64,000 nucleotides of DNA from Pantoea trifolii (GTDB taxonomy: Bacteria > Pseudomonadota > Gammaproteobacteria > Enterobacterales > Enterobacteriaceae): contig NZ_JANIET010000001.1 of NCBI RefSeq assembly GCF_024506435.1, positions 62,001 to 126,000 of the forward strand. The letters run 5' to 3'. The notes under the pieces were generated by a model that was not told the DNA's origin, made no database searches, and was given only the letters and a program-made list of their open reading frames with translations. Of the stretch, positions 18,764-28,404 are shown piece by piece. Within the stretch, counting starts at the first letter, position 1. Each line of letters starts with the position of its first letter. Both the position numbers and the translations under genes were made by a program.

Positions 18764-19108
18764 GGTATTAATCCTGTAGGTTGAGGCTGTTGTCGTTGTA
18801 AGGCTTATAACCAGGCCGATGAATTGTTGCCCTGAGTTTCAGATGACATCAATTACTGATTTTTATCCGGCTATTACGTTTTTTGGTTTATTTACGATTT
18901 TATGAGCGCGATCGATATTTCAACGCTTTCAGAAAAAACGAAGTCGAGAAGACGGAATGAAAATAACGACATTATTTTGCGAGCTGGCGCACAAATAATA
19001 ATTATCTTACGTTGAGTGTTAAATATCGTAATTGAGCAGCAGTAAATTACATCATCACAATAACCGCTCAAAGCTGACCATTCGGGTCCTCATGCTAAGG
19101 AGCTAACT
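18764..19108. promoter_or_regulatory. xylF/xylA divergent promoter region
   Basis: 345 bases without a gene between xylF and xylA, the expected site of XylR and CRP control. Purine-rich direct runs (GAAAAAACGAAG near 18932, GAATGAAAATAACGAC near 18954) fit the kind of direct-repeat site XylR uses, but I cannot delimit them. A CRP-like site is annotated separately. GCTAAGGAGCT just before 19109 is the xylA ribosome site. Confidence 0.6.
18978..18993. promoter_or_regulatory. CRP-like site in xyl control region
   Basis: TGCGAGCTGGCGCACA matches TGTGA-N6-TCACA at 8 of 10 positions. It resembles the TGCGAGCGAGCGCACA element at the same place in E. coli. It is near the centre of the divergent region, so it may serve both promoters. 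Confidence 0.6.
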
Positions 19109-20431
19109 ATGCACGCCTATTTCGACCAGCTTGATCGCGTTCGTTATGAAGGGAGTAATACCCGCAATCCTCTGGCGTTTCGTCATTACAACCCGGACGA
19201 AGTGATTCTCGGTAAAACCATGGCGGAGCATCTGCGCTTTGCGGCCTGTTACTGGCATACCTTCTGCTGGAACGGCGCGGATATGTTTGGCGTTGGGGCG
19301 TTTGATCGTCCGTGGCAGAAGCCGGGAGATGCGCTTGAGTTGGCGAAACAAAAGGCCGATGTTGCCTTTGAGTTCTTTCATAAACTGAATGTGCCTTATT
19401 ACTGCTTCCACGATGTGGATGTCTCGCCGGAAGGCGATTCGTTGAAAAGCTATCGCGAAAACTTCGCCGTGATGACGGATAAGTTGCTGGAAAAGCAGCA
19501 GGAAACCGGCGTGAAACTGCTGTGGGGAACCGCCAACTGCTTTACCCATCCGCGTTACGGTGCGGGTGCGGCAACCAATCCGGATCCAGAAATTTTTGCC
19601 TGGGCCGCCAGTCAGGTGTGCAGCGCCATGCAGGCCACGCAAACCCTCGGCGGCGAGAACTATGTGCTGTGGGGCGGGCGCGAAGGGTACGAAACCTTAC
19701 TGAATACCGACCTGCGCCAGGAGCGCGAGCAGATTGGCCGGTTTATGCAGATGGTGGTAGAGCACAAACATAAGATCGGCTTCCATGGCATGTTGCTGAT
19801 TGAGCCCAAGCCGCAGGAGCCGACAAAACATCAGTATGACTATGATGTGGCAACGGTTTATGGCTTCCTGAAGCAGTTCGGGTTAGAGAAAGAGATCAAA
19901 GTAAATGTGGAGGCTAACCACGCAACGCTGGCGGGCCACTCATTCCATCATGAAATCGCAACGGCCATCGCGCTGGGCATTTTTGGCTCGGTGGATGCTA
20001 ACCGTGGCGACATGCAGTGTGGCTGGGATACCGACCAGTTCCCGGTCAGCGTGGAAGAGAATGCGCTGGTGCTGTACGAAATTATCAAAGCGGGCGGATT
20101 CACCACCGGCGGCTTAAACTTTGATGCCAAAGTTCGCCGCCAGAGCACCGACAAATATGACCTGTTCTACGGCCATATCGGCGCAATGGATACCATGGCG
20201 CTGGCGTTAAAAGTCGCAGCCCGCATGGTGGCGGACGGCGAGCTGGATAAGCGTGTGGCACAACGCTACAGCGGCTGGAACGGTGAGTTCGGGCAGCAGA
20301 TTCTGAAGGGTGAATTTTCCCTCGCCACGCTGGCGGAACAGGCGCAGCAACAGCAATTCAATCCACAGCATCGTAGTGGACGCCAGGAACAGCTGGAGAA
20401 TCTGGTGAATCACTACTTGTTTGATTTTTAA
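19109..20431 (+). CDS. xylA: Xylose isomerase
   Basis: A 440-residue enzyme that isomerises D-xylose to D-xylulose in the cytoplasm. It is a TIM barrel with two divalent-metal sites. The catalytic pair His101/Asp104 is visible in [11 protein letters not shown], metal ligands in [15 protein letters not shown] (Glu, Lys) and [11 protein letters not shown], and the second metal site in [17 protein letters not shown]. Length equals E. coli XylA (440). AAGGAG precedes the ATG. It is divergent from xylF, with xylB 17 bases downstream, under XylR/CRP control. Confidence 0.98.
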   Translation: MHAYFDQLDRVRYEGSNTRNPLAFRHYNPDEVILGKTMAEHLRFAACYWHTFCWNGADMFGVGAFDRPWQKPGDALELAKQKADVAFEFFHKLNVPYYCFHDVDVSPEGDSLKSYRENFAVMTDKLLEKQQETGVKLLWGTANCFTHPRYGAGAATNPDPEIFAWAASQVCSAMQATQTLGGENYVLWGGREGYETLLNTDLRQEREQIGRFMQMVVEHKHKIGFHGMLLIEPKPQEPTKHQYDYDVATVYGFLKQFGLEKEIKVNVEANHATLAGHSFHHEIATAIALGIFGSVDANRGDMQCGWDTDQFPVSVEENALVLYEIIKAGGFTTGGLNFDAKVRRQSTDKYDLFYGHIGAMDTMALALKVAARMVADGELDKRVAQRYSGWNGEFGQQILKGEFSLATLAEQAQQQQFNPQHRSGRQEQLENLVNHYLFDF

Positions 20432-20448
20432 TTTTTCAGGAGCGCAGC

Positions 20449-21891
20449 ATGGTTATCGGCATCGATTTAGGCACCTCCGGCGTGAAAGTGGCATTGCTGG
20501 ATGCGCACGGCAAAGTGATGGCAGTGGAGAGTGCGCCGCTGGAGGTGTCGCGGCCGCAGCCATTATGGAGCGAGCAAGATGCCGAAAGCTGGTGGCAGGC
20601 AACCGATCGTGCCATGCAGGCGCTGGCGCAGCAGCACGATCTCAGCGGCGTGAAGGCGATTGGCCTGAGCGGGCAGATGCACGGTGCCACCTTGCTGGAT
20701 AGCGAGAATCGGGTGCTGCGTCCGGCGATTTTGTGGAATGACGGGCGCAGCGGCGAGCAGTGTCAGGAACTGGAAAAGCGCGTGCCGGATTCGCGTCGCA
20801 TCACCGGCAATCTGATGATGCCCGGCTTCACCGCGCCAAAGCTGCTGTGGGTGAAACAGCATGAGCCGCAGGTGTTTGCTCAGGTGGCGAAAGTGCTGCT
20901 GCCAAAAGATTATCTGCGCTTCCGCATGAGCGGCGACTTCGCCAGCGATATGTCGGACGCGGCGGGAACGATGTGGCTGGATGTGGCGCAGCGCGACTGG
21001 AGCGATGAGATGCTCAGCGCCTGCGAGTTGCAGCGCAGCCAGATGCCGCAACTGTTTGAAGGTAATCAGATCACCGGCACGTTATTGCCAGATGTCGCCG
21101 CGCGCTGGGGCATGCAAAGGGTGCCGCTGGTGGCGGGCGGCGGCGATAACGCGGCGGGCGCGGTGGGTGTCGGCATGGTCGAGCCGGGACAAGGCATGCT
21201 GTCGCTCGGCACGTCGGGCGTCTATTTCCTGGTAAGCGACGGTTATCTTAGTAATCCTCAGCGCGCGGTGCACAGCTTCTGCCACGCGCTGCCGCAGCGC
21301 TGGCATTTGATGTCGGTGATTTTGAGCGCGGCTTCCTGTCTCGATTGGGCGGCGGCGTTAACCGGTTGTGAGGACGTGCCGCAACTTCTGAGTGAGGCGG
21401 AGAAAGCGCGCAGCGATGTGCCGCCGGTATGGTTCCTGCCTTATCTCTCTGGCGAACGCACGCCGCACAATAATCCGCAGGCGCAGGGCGCGTTCTTTGG
21501 TTTAACGCATCAGCATGGCCGCCCAGAACTGGCGCGCGCGGTGCTGCAAGGCGTGGGCTTCGCGCTGGCCGAAGGCATGGATGCGGTGCATGAGTGCGGC
21601 GTGCAGCCGAAAACCGTGATGCTAATTGGCGGCGGCGCGCGCAGTGCGTATTGGCGTCAGATGCTGGCGGATATCAGCGGGCAAACGCTGGATTATTGTC
21701 ACGGCGGCGAAGTCGGCCCGGCGCTGGGTGCAGCGCGACTGGCGCAGCTGGCGATTGATCCGGCGAGCGAATGGCCGTCGCTTGAACTGGCGCAGCGGCA
21801 TCAACCCGATGCGGCGCGGCATCAGGCGTATCAGCCGCAGCGCGAAGTGTTTGCGCGCTTGTATCAACAGTTGCAGCCGTTGATGTCTTGA
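20449..21891 (+). CDS. xylB: Xylulokinase
   Basis: A 480-residue FGGY-family kinase (E. coli 484) that phosphorylates D-xylulose to xylulose-5-phosphate, feeding the pentose phosphate pathway. The N-terminal phosphate-1 motif GIDLGTSGVKV, the sugar-contacting SGQMHGATLLD near residue 75, DNAAGAVGVG and LSLGTSGVYF near 240-255, and GGGARSAYWRQM near 385 are conserved. The gene is 17 bases after xylA with its own AGGAG site. The transcript then runs into a REP-like inverted repeat. Confidence 0.97.
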   Translation: MVIGIDLGTSGVKVALLDAHGKVMAVESAPLEVSRPQPLWSEQDAESWWQATDRAMQALAQQHDLSGVKAIGLSGQMHGATLLDSENRVLRPAILWNDGRSGEQCQELEKRVPDSRRITGNLMMPGFTAPKLLWVKQHEPQVFAQVAKVLLPKDYLRFRMSGDFASDMSDAAGTMWLDVAQRDWSDEMLSACELQRSQMPQLFEGNQITGTLLPDVAARWGMQRVPLVAGGGDNAAGAVGVGMVEPGQGMLSLGTSGVYFLVSDGYLSNPQRAVHSFCHALPQRWHLMSVILSAASCLDWAAALTGCEDVPQLLSEAEKARSDVPPVWFLPYLSGERTPHNNPQAQGAFFGLTHQHGRPELARAVLQGVGFALAEGMDAVHECGVQPKTVMLIGGGARSAYWRQMLADISGQTLDYCHGGEVGPALGAARLAQLAIDPASEWPSLELAQRHQPDAARHQAYQPQREVFARLYQQLQPLMS

Positions 21892-21981
21892 TATGGGAGG
21901 GTGATGGCTGGATTTGGCAGGGTGTTGGGGTTTTTATCGGGTATGATTGGGGTTTTGTGTTAAATGTAGTGGCCTGATTTG

Positions 21982-22073
21982 CCCTCACCCCAACCCTCTC
22001 CCGTAAACGGGAGAGGGAGTCGTTAGCTCGATCGGTTCCCTCTCCCGCTTGCGGGAGAGGGCTAGGGTGAGGG
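21982..22073. repeat. REP/BIME-like composite inverted repeat
   Basis: Two hairpin units in opposite orientation: CCCTCTCCC/GGGAGAGGG at 21994-22017 and again at 22038-22061. Each carries a CCCTCACCC-type outer flank (21982-21990 and its complement 22065-22073). It lies between xylB and the GlxA-type gene. A second copy is at 31996-32100. Confidence 0.85.
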
Positions 22074-22105
22074 AAAAAACACACCAAACCCAACCGGAGC
22101 TCACC

Positions 22106-23038
22106 ATGCCGCAGTCCGTCTTCTTCCTCGTGCTTCCCGGCGTGATGGCGCTGGATCTCACTGGTCCCGCAGAAACCCTGCAGCTGGCCGACGGCCACTT
22201 TGCGCTGCATTACATTGGCCCGCAGCCGAGCGTGCTGTGCTCCACCGGCATGACCATCGCTGACATCGCGCCGTTGCCTGCGCAACTGCCGGAAAACAGC
22301 CTGCTGGTGGTGCCTGGCGTATACAATTCGCGCGTCTGTTTCGATACCGAACCGGCAGCCATAGCGCGTGACTGGCTGCGCCAGCAGCAAGCGGCGATTA
22401 CCGATCAGCGCATCACGCTGGTATGCATCTGTTCTGGCGCATTGCTCTCGGCACAGGCAGGATTGCTGGATGGCATTCAGTGCACCACGCATCACGATGT
22501 ATTACCGCGCCTGAAAGCGGCAGCACCGGCGGCATTAGTGAAAGATAATCGGGTTTTCGTCGAAGATGGCGGCATCTGGACCAGCGCGGGCATTACTGCG
22601 GGTATCGATCTGGCGCTGCACTTAATCAATAGATTGTGCGGTGCGCCGCAGGCATTGAAAGTGGCGCGCGAAATGGTGGTGTGGTTCCGCCGTTCTGGCG
22701 ACGATCCGCAGCTGTCGCCTTGGCTGCGCTATCGCAATCATATGCATCCGGCGATTCATCGCGCGCAGGATGTGATGATTGCCCATCCCGAACACGATTG
22801 GTCGCTTACCGCTTTGGCCGAGCGGGCGCACGTCAGCGAACGTCACCTTACGCGGCTGTTTCGCCAGCATCTTGGCATCAGCGTGCGCGAGTACCACGAA
22901 CAGCTGCGCTTAGTGATTGCGCGACAACGTCAGCAGCAGGGCGAAGCGGCGGAGAAAGCGGCGCTGGCCGCCGGATTCTCCTCGGCCCGCCAGCTACGCC
23001 GCGCGCACCAGCGCTGGGACGATCAGCTCACCAGATGA
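22106..23038 (+). CDS. GlxA-type AraC regulator with amidase-like domain
   Basis: A 310-residue protein with an N-terminal DJ-1/PfpI (glutamine-amidotransferase-like) domain, about residues 1-175, and a C-terminal AraC double HTH ([24 protein letters not shown]). The nucleophile-elbow region reads [13 protein letters not shown], so a Cys is present where DJ-1 proteins keep it. In GlxA regulators this domain senses small amino compounds rather than acting as an enzyme. ATG 22106 is used because GGAG precedes it by 6 bases; an upstream frame runs through the REP element and is rejected. Its end overlaps convergent wecH by 16 bases. Target unknown. Confidence 0.85.
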   Translation: MPQSVFFLVLPGVMALDLTGPAETLQLADGHFALHYIGPQPSVLCSTGMTIADIAPLPAQLPENSLLVVPGVYNSRVCFDTEPAAIARDWLRQQQAAITDQRITLVCICSGALLSAQAGLLDGIQCTTHHDVLPRLKAAAPAALVKDNRVFVEDGGIWTSAGITAGIDLALHLINRLCGAPQALKVAREMVVWFRRSGDDPQLSPWLRYRNHMHPAIHRAQDVMIAHPEHDWSLTALAERAHVSERHLTRLFRQHLGISVREYHEQLRLVIARQRQQQGEAAEKAALAAGFSSARQLRRAHQRWDDQLTR

Positions 23039-24018
23039 CGCTTATCCACGCGCTGTAAGCCCATCGCCAGCAGCAGGCTGCCGATCAGCGTCACGCCCAT
23101 CACCCACGGCAAATCGAGCCACGGACGCGACATATCGTCGTAGTGATTGGTGCGCAGAAAGTGGATAAACAGCGCGTGAAAGCCGTAGATCGGCAGTGAA
23201 TAGCGCGAGATAGTGGCTAATACCGGCAGCGCGCGCTGATTCAGGGTATTTTTGAACAAAATCAACAAGCTGATGGCGGCAATAAATACCAGCGGCCCGC
23301 AGTAGAGATACCAGGTATCGTTGAACGTGCCGTTGATTTTCAGCATCTGTTTGGTGCCGAGCGCAATGCCAACCACGCAGGCAACAAAGCCCAATCCCGC
23401 CAGCCAGCTGATGCTGCGCTTGTCGGTCTCCATGCAGCCAATCGCGCGTCCGAGCAGCGCATACAGCAGGTAATAGATGCTGTCGCCGCTGACATACAGA
23501 TTCACCGGCAGCCAGTGGAACGGCCCTAGCGATTGGCTCACGGTATTCGGATTCGCCAGCACCGCCAGCACGATCACCAGCATGGCGACATAGCGCGGCG
23601 CCACGCTTTTCACCTGAATCAGCGGGGATAACAGATAGATGCCGATAATGGCGAAGAAGAACCACAGGTGATAGAACACCGGTTTTTGCAGCAGCTTAAG
23701 CAGCGATCGCCCTTCATTGATCGGCGTTAGCCAGGTGATATAGACCAGTGCTACCGCGCTGTAGAACAGCAGGCACAGCACGATGCGCAGCAGATGCCGC
23801 CCTTGCGCGCTGCGTTCGCCGAAAAACAGATAGCCTGAGATCATAAAGAACAGCGGCACACAGACGCGTGACGCCGAATTAAGCAGGTTCGCCACATCCC
23901 AGCTCATGCCTGTCACCGCCATCGGTCCGGTGATATACCAGGTTGTGGTGTGAATGACGATCACCATCAGGCAGGCAACCGCGCGTAAGTTGTCGATCCA
24001 GTAAATTTTTTGCTGCAT
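23023..24018 (-). CDS. wecH: O-acetyltransferase WecH
   Basis: A 331-residue integral-membrane acyltransferase-3 protein, the exact length of E. coli WecH (YiaH), which O-acetylates enterobacterial common antigen. The N-terminal [20 protein letters not shown] carries the family Arg and His, and [22 protein letters not shown] and [15 protein letters not shown] match WecH almost throughout. About ten membrane helices are visible. Start 24018 rather than 24033: AGAGGA lies just upstream and the N terminus then matches. In E. coli yiaH lies between the xyl genes and glyQ, and here it also lies between xylAB and glyQS. Confidence 0.95.
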   Translation of the reverse strand: MQQKIYWIDNLRAVACLMVIVIHTTTWYITGPMAVTGMSWDVANLLNSASRVCVPLFFMISGYLFFGERSAQGRHLLRIVLCLLFYSAVALVYITWLTPINEGRSLLKLLQKPVFYHLWFFFAIIGIYLLSPLIQVKSVAPRYVAMLVIVLAVLANPNTVSQSLGPFHWLPVNLYVSGDSIYYLLYALLGRAIGCMETDKRSISWLAGLGFVACVVGIALGTKQMLKINGTFNDTWYLYCGPLVFIAAISLLILFKNTLNQRALPVLATISRYSLPIYGFHALFIHFLRTNHYDDMSRPWLDLPWVMGVTLIGSLLLAMGLQRVDKRHLVS

Positions 24019-24109
24019 GGCGTCCTCTTGCATTCGCTGCGAAGAAGGGTAGCCAGTGAGCTGCGCGGCAACAACCTTTTGCGGTGTAATTCAGATCACT
24101 CTGTTACCA

Positions 24110-24133
24110 GGTCGCCATAAATGGCGCCCCTAC
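24110..24133. repeat. Palindromic intergenic repeat, copy 2 (inverted)
   Basis: GGTCGCCAT, AA, ATGGCGCCCCTAC: reverse-orientation member of the ten-copy family, with one A-to-C change in the right arm. It pairs with copy 3 some 20 bases away in opposite orientation. Confidence 0.8.
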
Positions 24134-24153
24134 AAAAACAATTCCGATCCGTC

Positions 24154-24177
24154 GTAGGGTCGCCATTCATGGCGACC
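24154..24177. repeat. Palindromic intergenic repeat, copy 3
   Basis: GTAGGGTCGCCAT, TC, ATGGCGACC: consensus member, 3 bases from the stop codon of the enolase-superfamily gene. With copy 2 it makes a BIME-like head-to-head pair in the gap between wecH and that gene. Confidence 0.85.
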
Positions 24178-24180
24178 TTG

Positions 24181-25296
24181 CTAATCACGCACCAAAAACT
24201 TCTCGATCACCGCTTCGTCGGGTTCAACGCCGAGGCCTGGCTCGCCTGGCAGCCACGCGTAACCGTCGGCGATGCGCACCGGATTCTTCGCCAGTGAGCG
24301 GCTGATCTCGCCCGGCTCGACGCAATACTCCATCACCAGCGCATTCTCAATCGCGCAGAGGAAATGCAATGATGCGGCGGTATTAACGTCGGTAGTGAAG
24401 TTGTGGTTGCACACTTTGCGTCCGCGGCTGTGCGCGTAGCTGGCGATCTCCATCGCCTGGGTGAAGCCGGTGCGCGTCAGGTCGATCTGCACGATGTCGA
24501 TGCCGCCTTCATCTATCAGGCGCTGGAAACCCGTTACCGAACACTCTTGCTCACCGGCGGCGATATTTTGCTGGCACGTCGCCGAAACCTGGCCGTAACC
24601 GGCGTAGTTATCCGGATGCAGCGGCTCTTCAATCCAGAACAGATTGAGATGTTCATAGCGCTGGCTGCGGCGGATGGTGGTTTTGGCATCCCACACGTGG
24701 CCGACATCCAGCATCAAATCCACGTTATCGCCCATCGCTTTGCGCAGCGCCTCGAGATAGCGCAGATCCTGCGCTTCGTCAGTACCAAACGGTTCCCAGC
24801 CAAACTTCACACCGCTATGGCCGGTATCAATCGCGTGTTGGGCGCGCGCGACCGTCTCTTCGACGCTGAACTGGAACATGTTGGAGGAATAAACGCGCAT
24901 CTTGTCGCGCATCGCGCCGCCCAGCAGTTCAACAATCGGCTTGCCGAGCGCTTTGCCTTTGATATCCCATAACGCGATATCGATGCCCGCCATCGCCTGC
25001 AACACCGCGCCGCTGCGGCCGTAGTAGATGGTGGCTTTGTGCATCTTCTTCCACAAACGACCGGTTTCCAGCGGGTTTTCGCCAATCAACAGCGATTTCA
25101 GGCCGGTGACCATGGTGTGCGAATAGGGTGCTTCGATGATGGCTTTGGTGACATACGGACTACCATCCACTTCGCCCCAGCCGGTGATGCCGGCATCGGT
25201 GGTGATTTTGATCAGCAGCGCATCCTGAGAGCTGTCGGTGCGCTGCTCAATCACTGGCAGGCGCAGGTAAAACGCCTCAACGTTAATGATTTTCAT
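24181..25296 (-). CDS. Enolase-superfamily dehydratase/racemase (MR/MLE type)
   Basis: A 371-residue mandelate racemase/muconate-lactonizing enzyme. The capping domain (about 1-120) precedes the barrel. Metal ligands are visible as Asp in MLDVGHVWDAK, Glu in FWIEEPLHPDN and Glu in IAAGEQE. Candidate acid/base residues are Lys in SGVKFGWEP (after strand 2) and the Asp/His pair in QIDLTRTG and CNHNFTTDVN, followed by MEYCVEPG. This pattern fits acid-sugar dehydratases or related lyases of the MR subgroup; the substrate is not predictable. It is the last gene of the 33476-24181 operon, 32 bases after the regulator. Proton abstraction next to a carboxylate is the family reaction. Confidence 0.85.
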   Translation of the reverse strand: MKIINVEAFYLRLPVIEQRTDSSQDALLIKITTDAGITGWGEVDGSPYVTKAIIEAPYSHTMVTGLKSLLIGENPLETGRLWKKMHKATIYYGRSGAVLQAMAGIDIALWDIKGKALGKPIVELLGGAMRDKMRVYSSNMFQFSVEETVARAQHAIDTGHSGVKFGWEPFGTDEAQDLRYLEALRKAMGDNVDLMLDVGHVWDAKTTIRRSQRYEHLNLFWIEEPLHPDNYAGYGQVSATCQQNIAAGEQECSVTGFQRLIDEGGIDIVQIDLTRTGFTQAMEIASYAHSRGRKVCNHNFTTDVNTAASLHFLCAIENALVMEYCVEPGEISRSLAKNPVRIADGYAWLPGEPGLGVEPDEAVIEKFLVRD

Positions 25297-25328
25297 GGTG
25301 TTTTCCCTGGTGTAAAGGCAATGCGAAA

Positions 25329-26090
25329 TTAGCCGAGAGCGGAACGGTGCTGGCGGCGTTGGGTAATCAGGGTTTCGTAATCCACGTCCAGCGCCTGAAT
25401 GCGGATGTGGTTCTCAACCTCGTCGGTCATTTTGGCGATGTCGCCATCGGCAAAGACATTAATCAGCCGCTGGTGCTCCTCGATGATGTCGCTCATCGAT
25501 TTGCCCATGGTGGAGAGGCCGAAAATCACCGTCAGCTGACGGGCAATCGACTCCCACAAATTGCTCAGCACCGGGTTGTGCGCGAAGCTGCACAGCGTGC
25601 GGTGGAAATCGGTATCGGCGGAGGCAAAGCCGTAAACGTCATCGTTTTGCATCATCGCCTGCATCTGCGCCACGCCTTGATAGAGCTGATTAAGCTGCTC
25701 GGCGCTGTTGCGTCCGGCCTCAATCGCGCGGCGACAGGCCAGCGTCTCCAGCGGAATGCGCACATCGATAATCTGCTCCAGCCGCTGATGGGAAATCTCC
25801 ATCAGGCGAATGCCTTTGTACGGCTCGCTGGTGACGATGCCCTGGCTCTCCAGAATGCGCAGCGCCTCACGAATCGGTACGCGGCTCATGCCGAGTTTGG
25901 CCACCAACTCCGGTTCCGCGATGCGGTCGCCGGGCAGGATCAGGCCGCGCGAGGCGGCGCTGAGAATGGCATCCACGGCGTGATCGACCAGCGTGCGCGG
26001 ACGCGCGGTATTCCAGTTGTTATCGGTGGCCGCGTCCTGCGCCAGCGGGGCGCTGTTTTTACGGCTAGTGGTAGAGGATTTTCCTGCCAT
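25329..26090 (-). CDS. GntR-family (FCD) regulator of the 24-33 kb operon
   Basis: A 253-residue regulator. Residues about 35-100 hold the GntR winged helix (ILSAASRGLILPGDRIAEPELVAKLGMSRVPIREALRILESQGIV, seen in pieces). The rest is an FCD effector domain with the metal-binding Asp/His pattern (ADTDFHRTL, EEHQRLI, VENHIR). FCD regulators usually bind carboxylated metabolites. Its gene sits inside the operon it probably controls, 14 bases after the amidohydrolase and 32 before the enolase-family gene. The palindromes at 33512-33529 and 33668-33681 are its likely sites, since no other GntR protein is encoded nearby. Confidence 0.87.
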   Translation of the reverse strand: MAGKSSTTSRKNSAPLAQDAATDNNWNTARPRTLVDHAVDAILSAASRGLILPGDRIAEPELVAKLGMSRVPIREALRILESQGIVTSEPYKGIRLMEISHQRLEQIIDVRIPLETLACRRAIEAGRNSAEQLNQLYQGVAQMQAMMQNDDVYGFASADTDFHRTLCSFAHNPVLSNLWESIARQLTVIFGLSTMGKSMSDIIEEHQRLINVFADGDIAKMTDEVENHIRIQALDVDYETLITQRRQHRSALG

Positions 26091-26104
26091 GTTATTTGTC
26101 CTGT

Positions 26105-27481
26105 TTAAACCTGTCGGGTCACGAACTGACCGAAGCCGGGTTCAACCTGCATCTGGTCATCCTGGAATACTGTGACGCCACGAATCAATGTGCGCACCAC
26201 TTTACCCTGACAGCGCATCCCTTCAAATGCGCTCCACTTGCCGAGTCCCTGAAAATTCGCGCCGCGCACCGTCCAGCTCTGGCTGGCGTCGTAGAACACC
26301 AAGTCGGCGTCGAAGCCGGGCGCAATCGCCCCTTTTTTGCCCCACAGCTGGAAAGCTTTGGCCGGGCCGCTGGCGGTCATGCGCGCAAACTCGCTGAGCG
26401 CTAAGCCACGTTCACTATGGGCCGCACTGAAGAACATCGGGCTGAGGGTTTCCACGCCGGTTAATCCCATGCCTGCATCCCAGATGCTGGCTTCACCCGC
26501 CTGCTTTTGTGCGGGCGTGTACGGACAATGGTCGGAGGCGATCATGTCGATATCGCCGCGCAGCAGCATCTGCCACAGCGCATCCACCACCGGACGCGGG
26601 CGGATCGGCGGGCCGCAGCGCGCGTTAGGGCCGATGCGCACCAGATCGTCTTCATCGAGCAGTAAATAGTGCGGACAGGTTTCGAAGCTGGCACGGACGC
26701 GGCCTTTGGCGGCGACGATGGTTTCCGCCGCGCGCGCCGAGCTGACGTGCACGATATGGCAGCGCGCGCCGGTCTCTTCGGCAATCGCTAACACGCGTCC
26801 CACCGCTTCGATCTCGGCGATTTCCGGCCCCGCCAGCGCATGCGCGCGTGCATCTTTGCGTCCGGCACGACGCTGTTCGCTGCCGGCACCGATCAGAATT
26901 TCGTGGTTTTCCGCGTGCACACCAATCAGCCCGTCGAAAGTGGCCAGCTCGCGCATGGCACGCAGCAAACCGTCATCGTCGAGACGCGGCAAACCTTTCT
27001 CGTCGGTGGCTTCACCGTTGGGCGCGCCGCTGCACAGGAAAGCTTTGAAGGCCAGCGCACCAGCCTGATCCAGCGCCGCCAGTTCATGTACGTTGCGGCC
27101 ATCCAGTCCGGCCCATAGGGCGTAATCCACCGAACAGTTGTCTGCCAGCCAGCTTTTCTTGGCGCTGAAGTTAGCCAGCGATGTCGCCGGTGGCAGCGAA
27201 TGCGGCATTTCGACGATGGTGGTGACGCCGTGCGCCGCTGCACCGCGCGTGCCTTCGCGCAGTTCCTGCTCGGGGAAATCGTGCGAGCCGGTGAAATGGG
27301 TATGCACATCAATCGCGCCAGGCACGATGATCAAGCCTTGCGCATCAATCACCTCATCAACGCCGTGTGTAATGGCGCCAGGCGATAACACGCCGCTAAT
27401 CTTGCCGTTTTCGATCAGCAGATCCGCCAGTTCAGCGCGGGTTTCTGTCACCACCAAACCATTAATAATCAGCTGTTTCAT
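26105..27481 (-). CDS. Cyclic amidohydrolase (allantoinase/dihydropyrimidinase/dihydroorotase superfamily)
   Basis: A 458-residue amidohydrolase with the full binuclear metal set: HxH in DVHTHF (about residue 59), the carboxylated Lys in AFKAFL (near 145), His in GVHAEN, His in HIVHVSS and Asp in IASDHCPY. Overall it is closest in pattern to allantoinase (VEMPHSLPPATS, ESFCPHY-like FETCPHYLLL, CGPPIR). It should hydrolyse a cyclic amide, ureide or imide. No allantoate or carbamoyl hydrolase gene is linked, so the product must be handled differently. Start 27481 overlaps the preceding stop (TGATG), with AGGAG upstream; a longer frame lacks a ribosome site. Confidence 0.85.
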   Translation of the reverse strand: MKQLIINGLVVTETRAELADLLIENGKISGVLSPGAITHGVDEVIDAQGLIIVPGAIDVHTHFTGSHDFPEQELREGTRGAAAHGVTTIVEMPHSLPPATSLANFSAKKSWLADNCSVDYALWAGLDGRNVHELAALDQAGALAFKAFLCSGAPNGEATDEKGLPRLDDDGLLRAMRELATFDGLIGVHAENHEILIGAGSEQRRAGRKDARAHALAGPEIAEIEAVGRVLAIAEETGARCHIVHVSSARAAETIVAAKGRVRASFETCPHYLLLDEDDLVRIGPNARCGPPIRPRPVVDALWQMLLRGDIDMIASDHCPYTPAQKQAGEASIWDAGMGLTGVETLSPMFFSAAHSERGLALSEFARMTASGPAKAFQLWGKKGAIAPGFDADLVFYDASQSWTVRGANFQGLGKWSAFEGMRCQGKVVRTLIRGVTVFQDDQMQVEPGFGQFVTRQV

Positions 27482-28404
27482 CACTCTGCTCCTGCCTGCG
27501 TCACCAGCGCCGCATACGGCACCGGCTGTGACGAGTCGAGCCAGCCGATAGCCGTTAACAGCTGGCTGAAATGCACAAATTCGGTGCGTGGAATCACGCA
27601 ATCAGGCGCAAACACGCCGGCCTGTTGATAAGCGGCAAGGCCGCGCACCAGCGCATCGCGCGGATAATCGGGGTAAAAAGCCTGCACCTGTTGCGCCAGT
27701 TCAGTGGCGTCATGGTTGGAGATCCACGCCAGCGCCTGCGCAATGGCGCGGGAGAAGGCGGCAAAGGCGGCGGCTTTCTCCTGCAGCACATCAGCGCGGG
27801 CGATGTAGGCGCTCCAGGGTACGTGGCCGCACAAACTGGCGAGGCTGCTAATGCTGTGGAGTTGTCCGGCGGCGATGGCGGGCGCCAGCATATGCATGGC
27901 GTGCAGCGCATAATCGGCTGCGCCATGGGCGACGGCTGCGAAATCTCGCGCCTGGTCGCCGCTGCCGGCGATCAGCTCGACATCATCCTGCAAACCGTGA
28001 CGCGCCAGCAGCCAGCGGAACGTCAGCGTGGCGGTACCGACATTGCCGACATCCAGCACGCGTTTACCGCGTAAATCGCTGAGCTGAAAATCCGGCTGCG
28101 CCTGTGCCGCCGCAAGAAACCACGGATTGGCTGCCACCGAGGCGCAGAAACACTGCAGCTCCGCGCCGTGCTGCTGAAAATGCTTCATCACCACCATCGG
28201 GCCGCCGAGCGTGAGATCGGCGTCGCGATTCAGCACTGCGGGAACCTGGCCGCCTTGTACCGTGTGTCCGCCCGATTCGCTGGTGGTGAAGATCACATCA
28301 ACTTGTTCGGCGGCAAACAGGCCAAGGCTCTGCGCCAGATAGTGCGCGCAGTAATAGATGCGCGATTCGCTGGCATCGCCTTGATTGAAAATCAATGTCT
28401 GCAT
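27481..28404 (-). CDS. NMT1/THI5-like periplasmic-binding-fold protein without a signal peptide
   Basis: A 307-residue protein with the type-2 periplasmic-binding fold of the NMT1/ThiY/SsuA group: an early IYYCAHYLAQSLGLFAAEQV, then TSESGGHTVQGGQVPAVLNRD and DLTLGGPMVVMKH, and RGKRVLDVGNVGTATLTFRWLLARHG. It starts directly at MQTLIFNQGD with no signal peptide or lipobox, and no export sequence can be gained by moving the start: upstream lies the end of the FMN gene, whose stop overlaps this ATG by one base (TAATG). It is therefore probably cytosolic, either as a metabolite-binding protein or as an enzyme, as fungal THI5/NMT1 is. Substrate unknown. Confidence 0.75.
   Translation of the reverse strand: MQTLIFNQGDASESRIYYCAHYLAQSLGLFAAEQVDVIFTTSESGGHTVQGGQVPAVLNRDADLTLGGPMVVMKHFQQHGAELQCFCASVAANPWFLAAAQAQPDFQLSDLRGKRVLDVGNVGTATLTFRWLLARHGLQDDVELIAGSGDQARDFAAVAHGAADYALHAMHMLAPAIAAGQLHSISSLASLCGHVPWSAYIARADVLQEKAAAFAAFSRAIAQALAWISNHDATELAQQVQAFYPDYPRDALVRGLAAYQQAGVFAPDCVIPRTEFVHFSQLLTAIGWLDSSQPVPYAALVTQAGAE

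Noticed and set aside
21982..22105. N-terminal extension of the GlxA-type regulator and coding potential through the REP element
   Set aside because: The extended frame begins within the inverted repeat and lacks a ribosome site; ATG 22106 has GGAG and gives a normal domain start.
27482..27601. 40-residue N-terminal extension of the cyclic amidohydrolase
   Set aside because: It lies inside the neighbouring gene in another frame; the ATG at 27481 has AGGAG and a TGATG overlap and matches the family N terminus.
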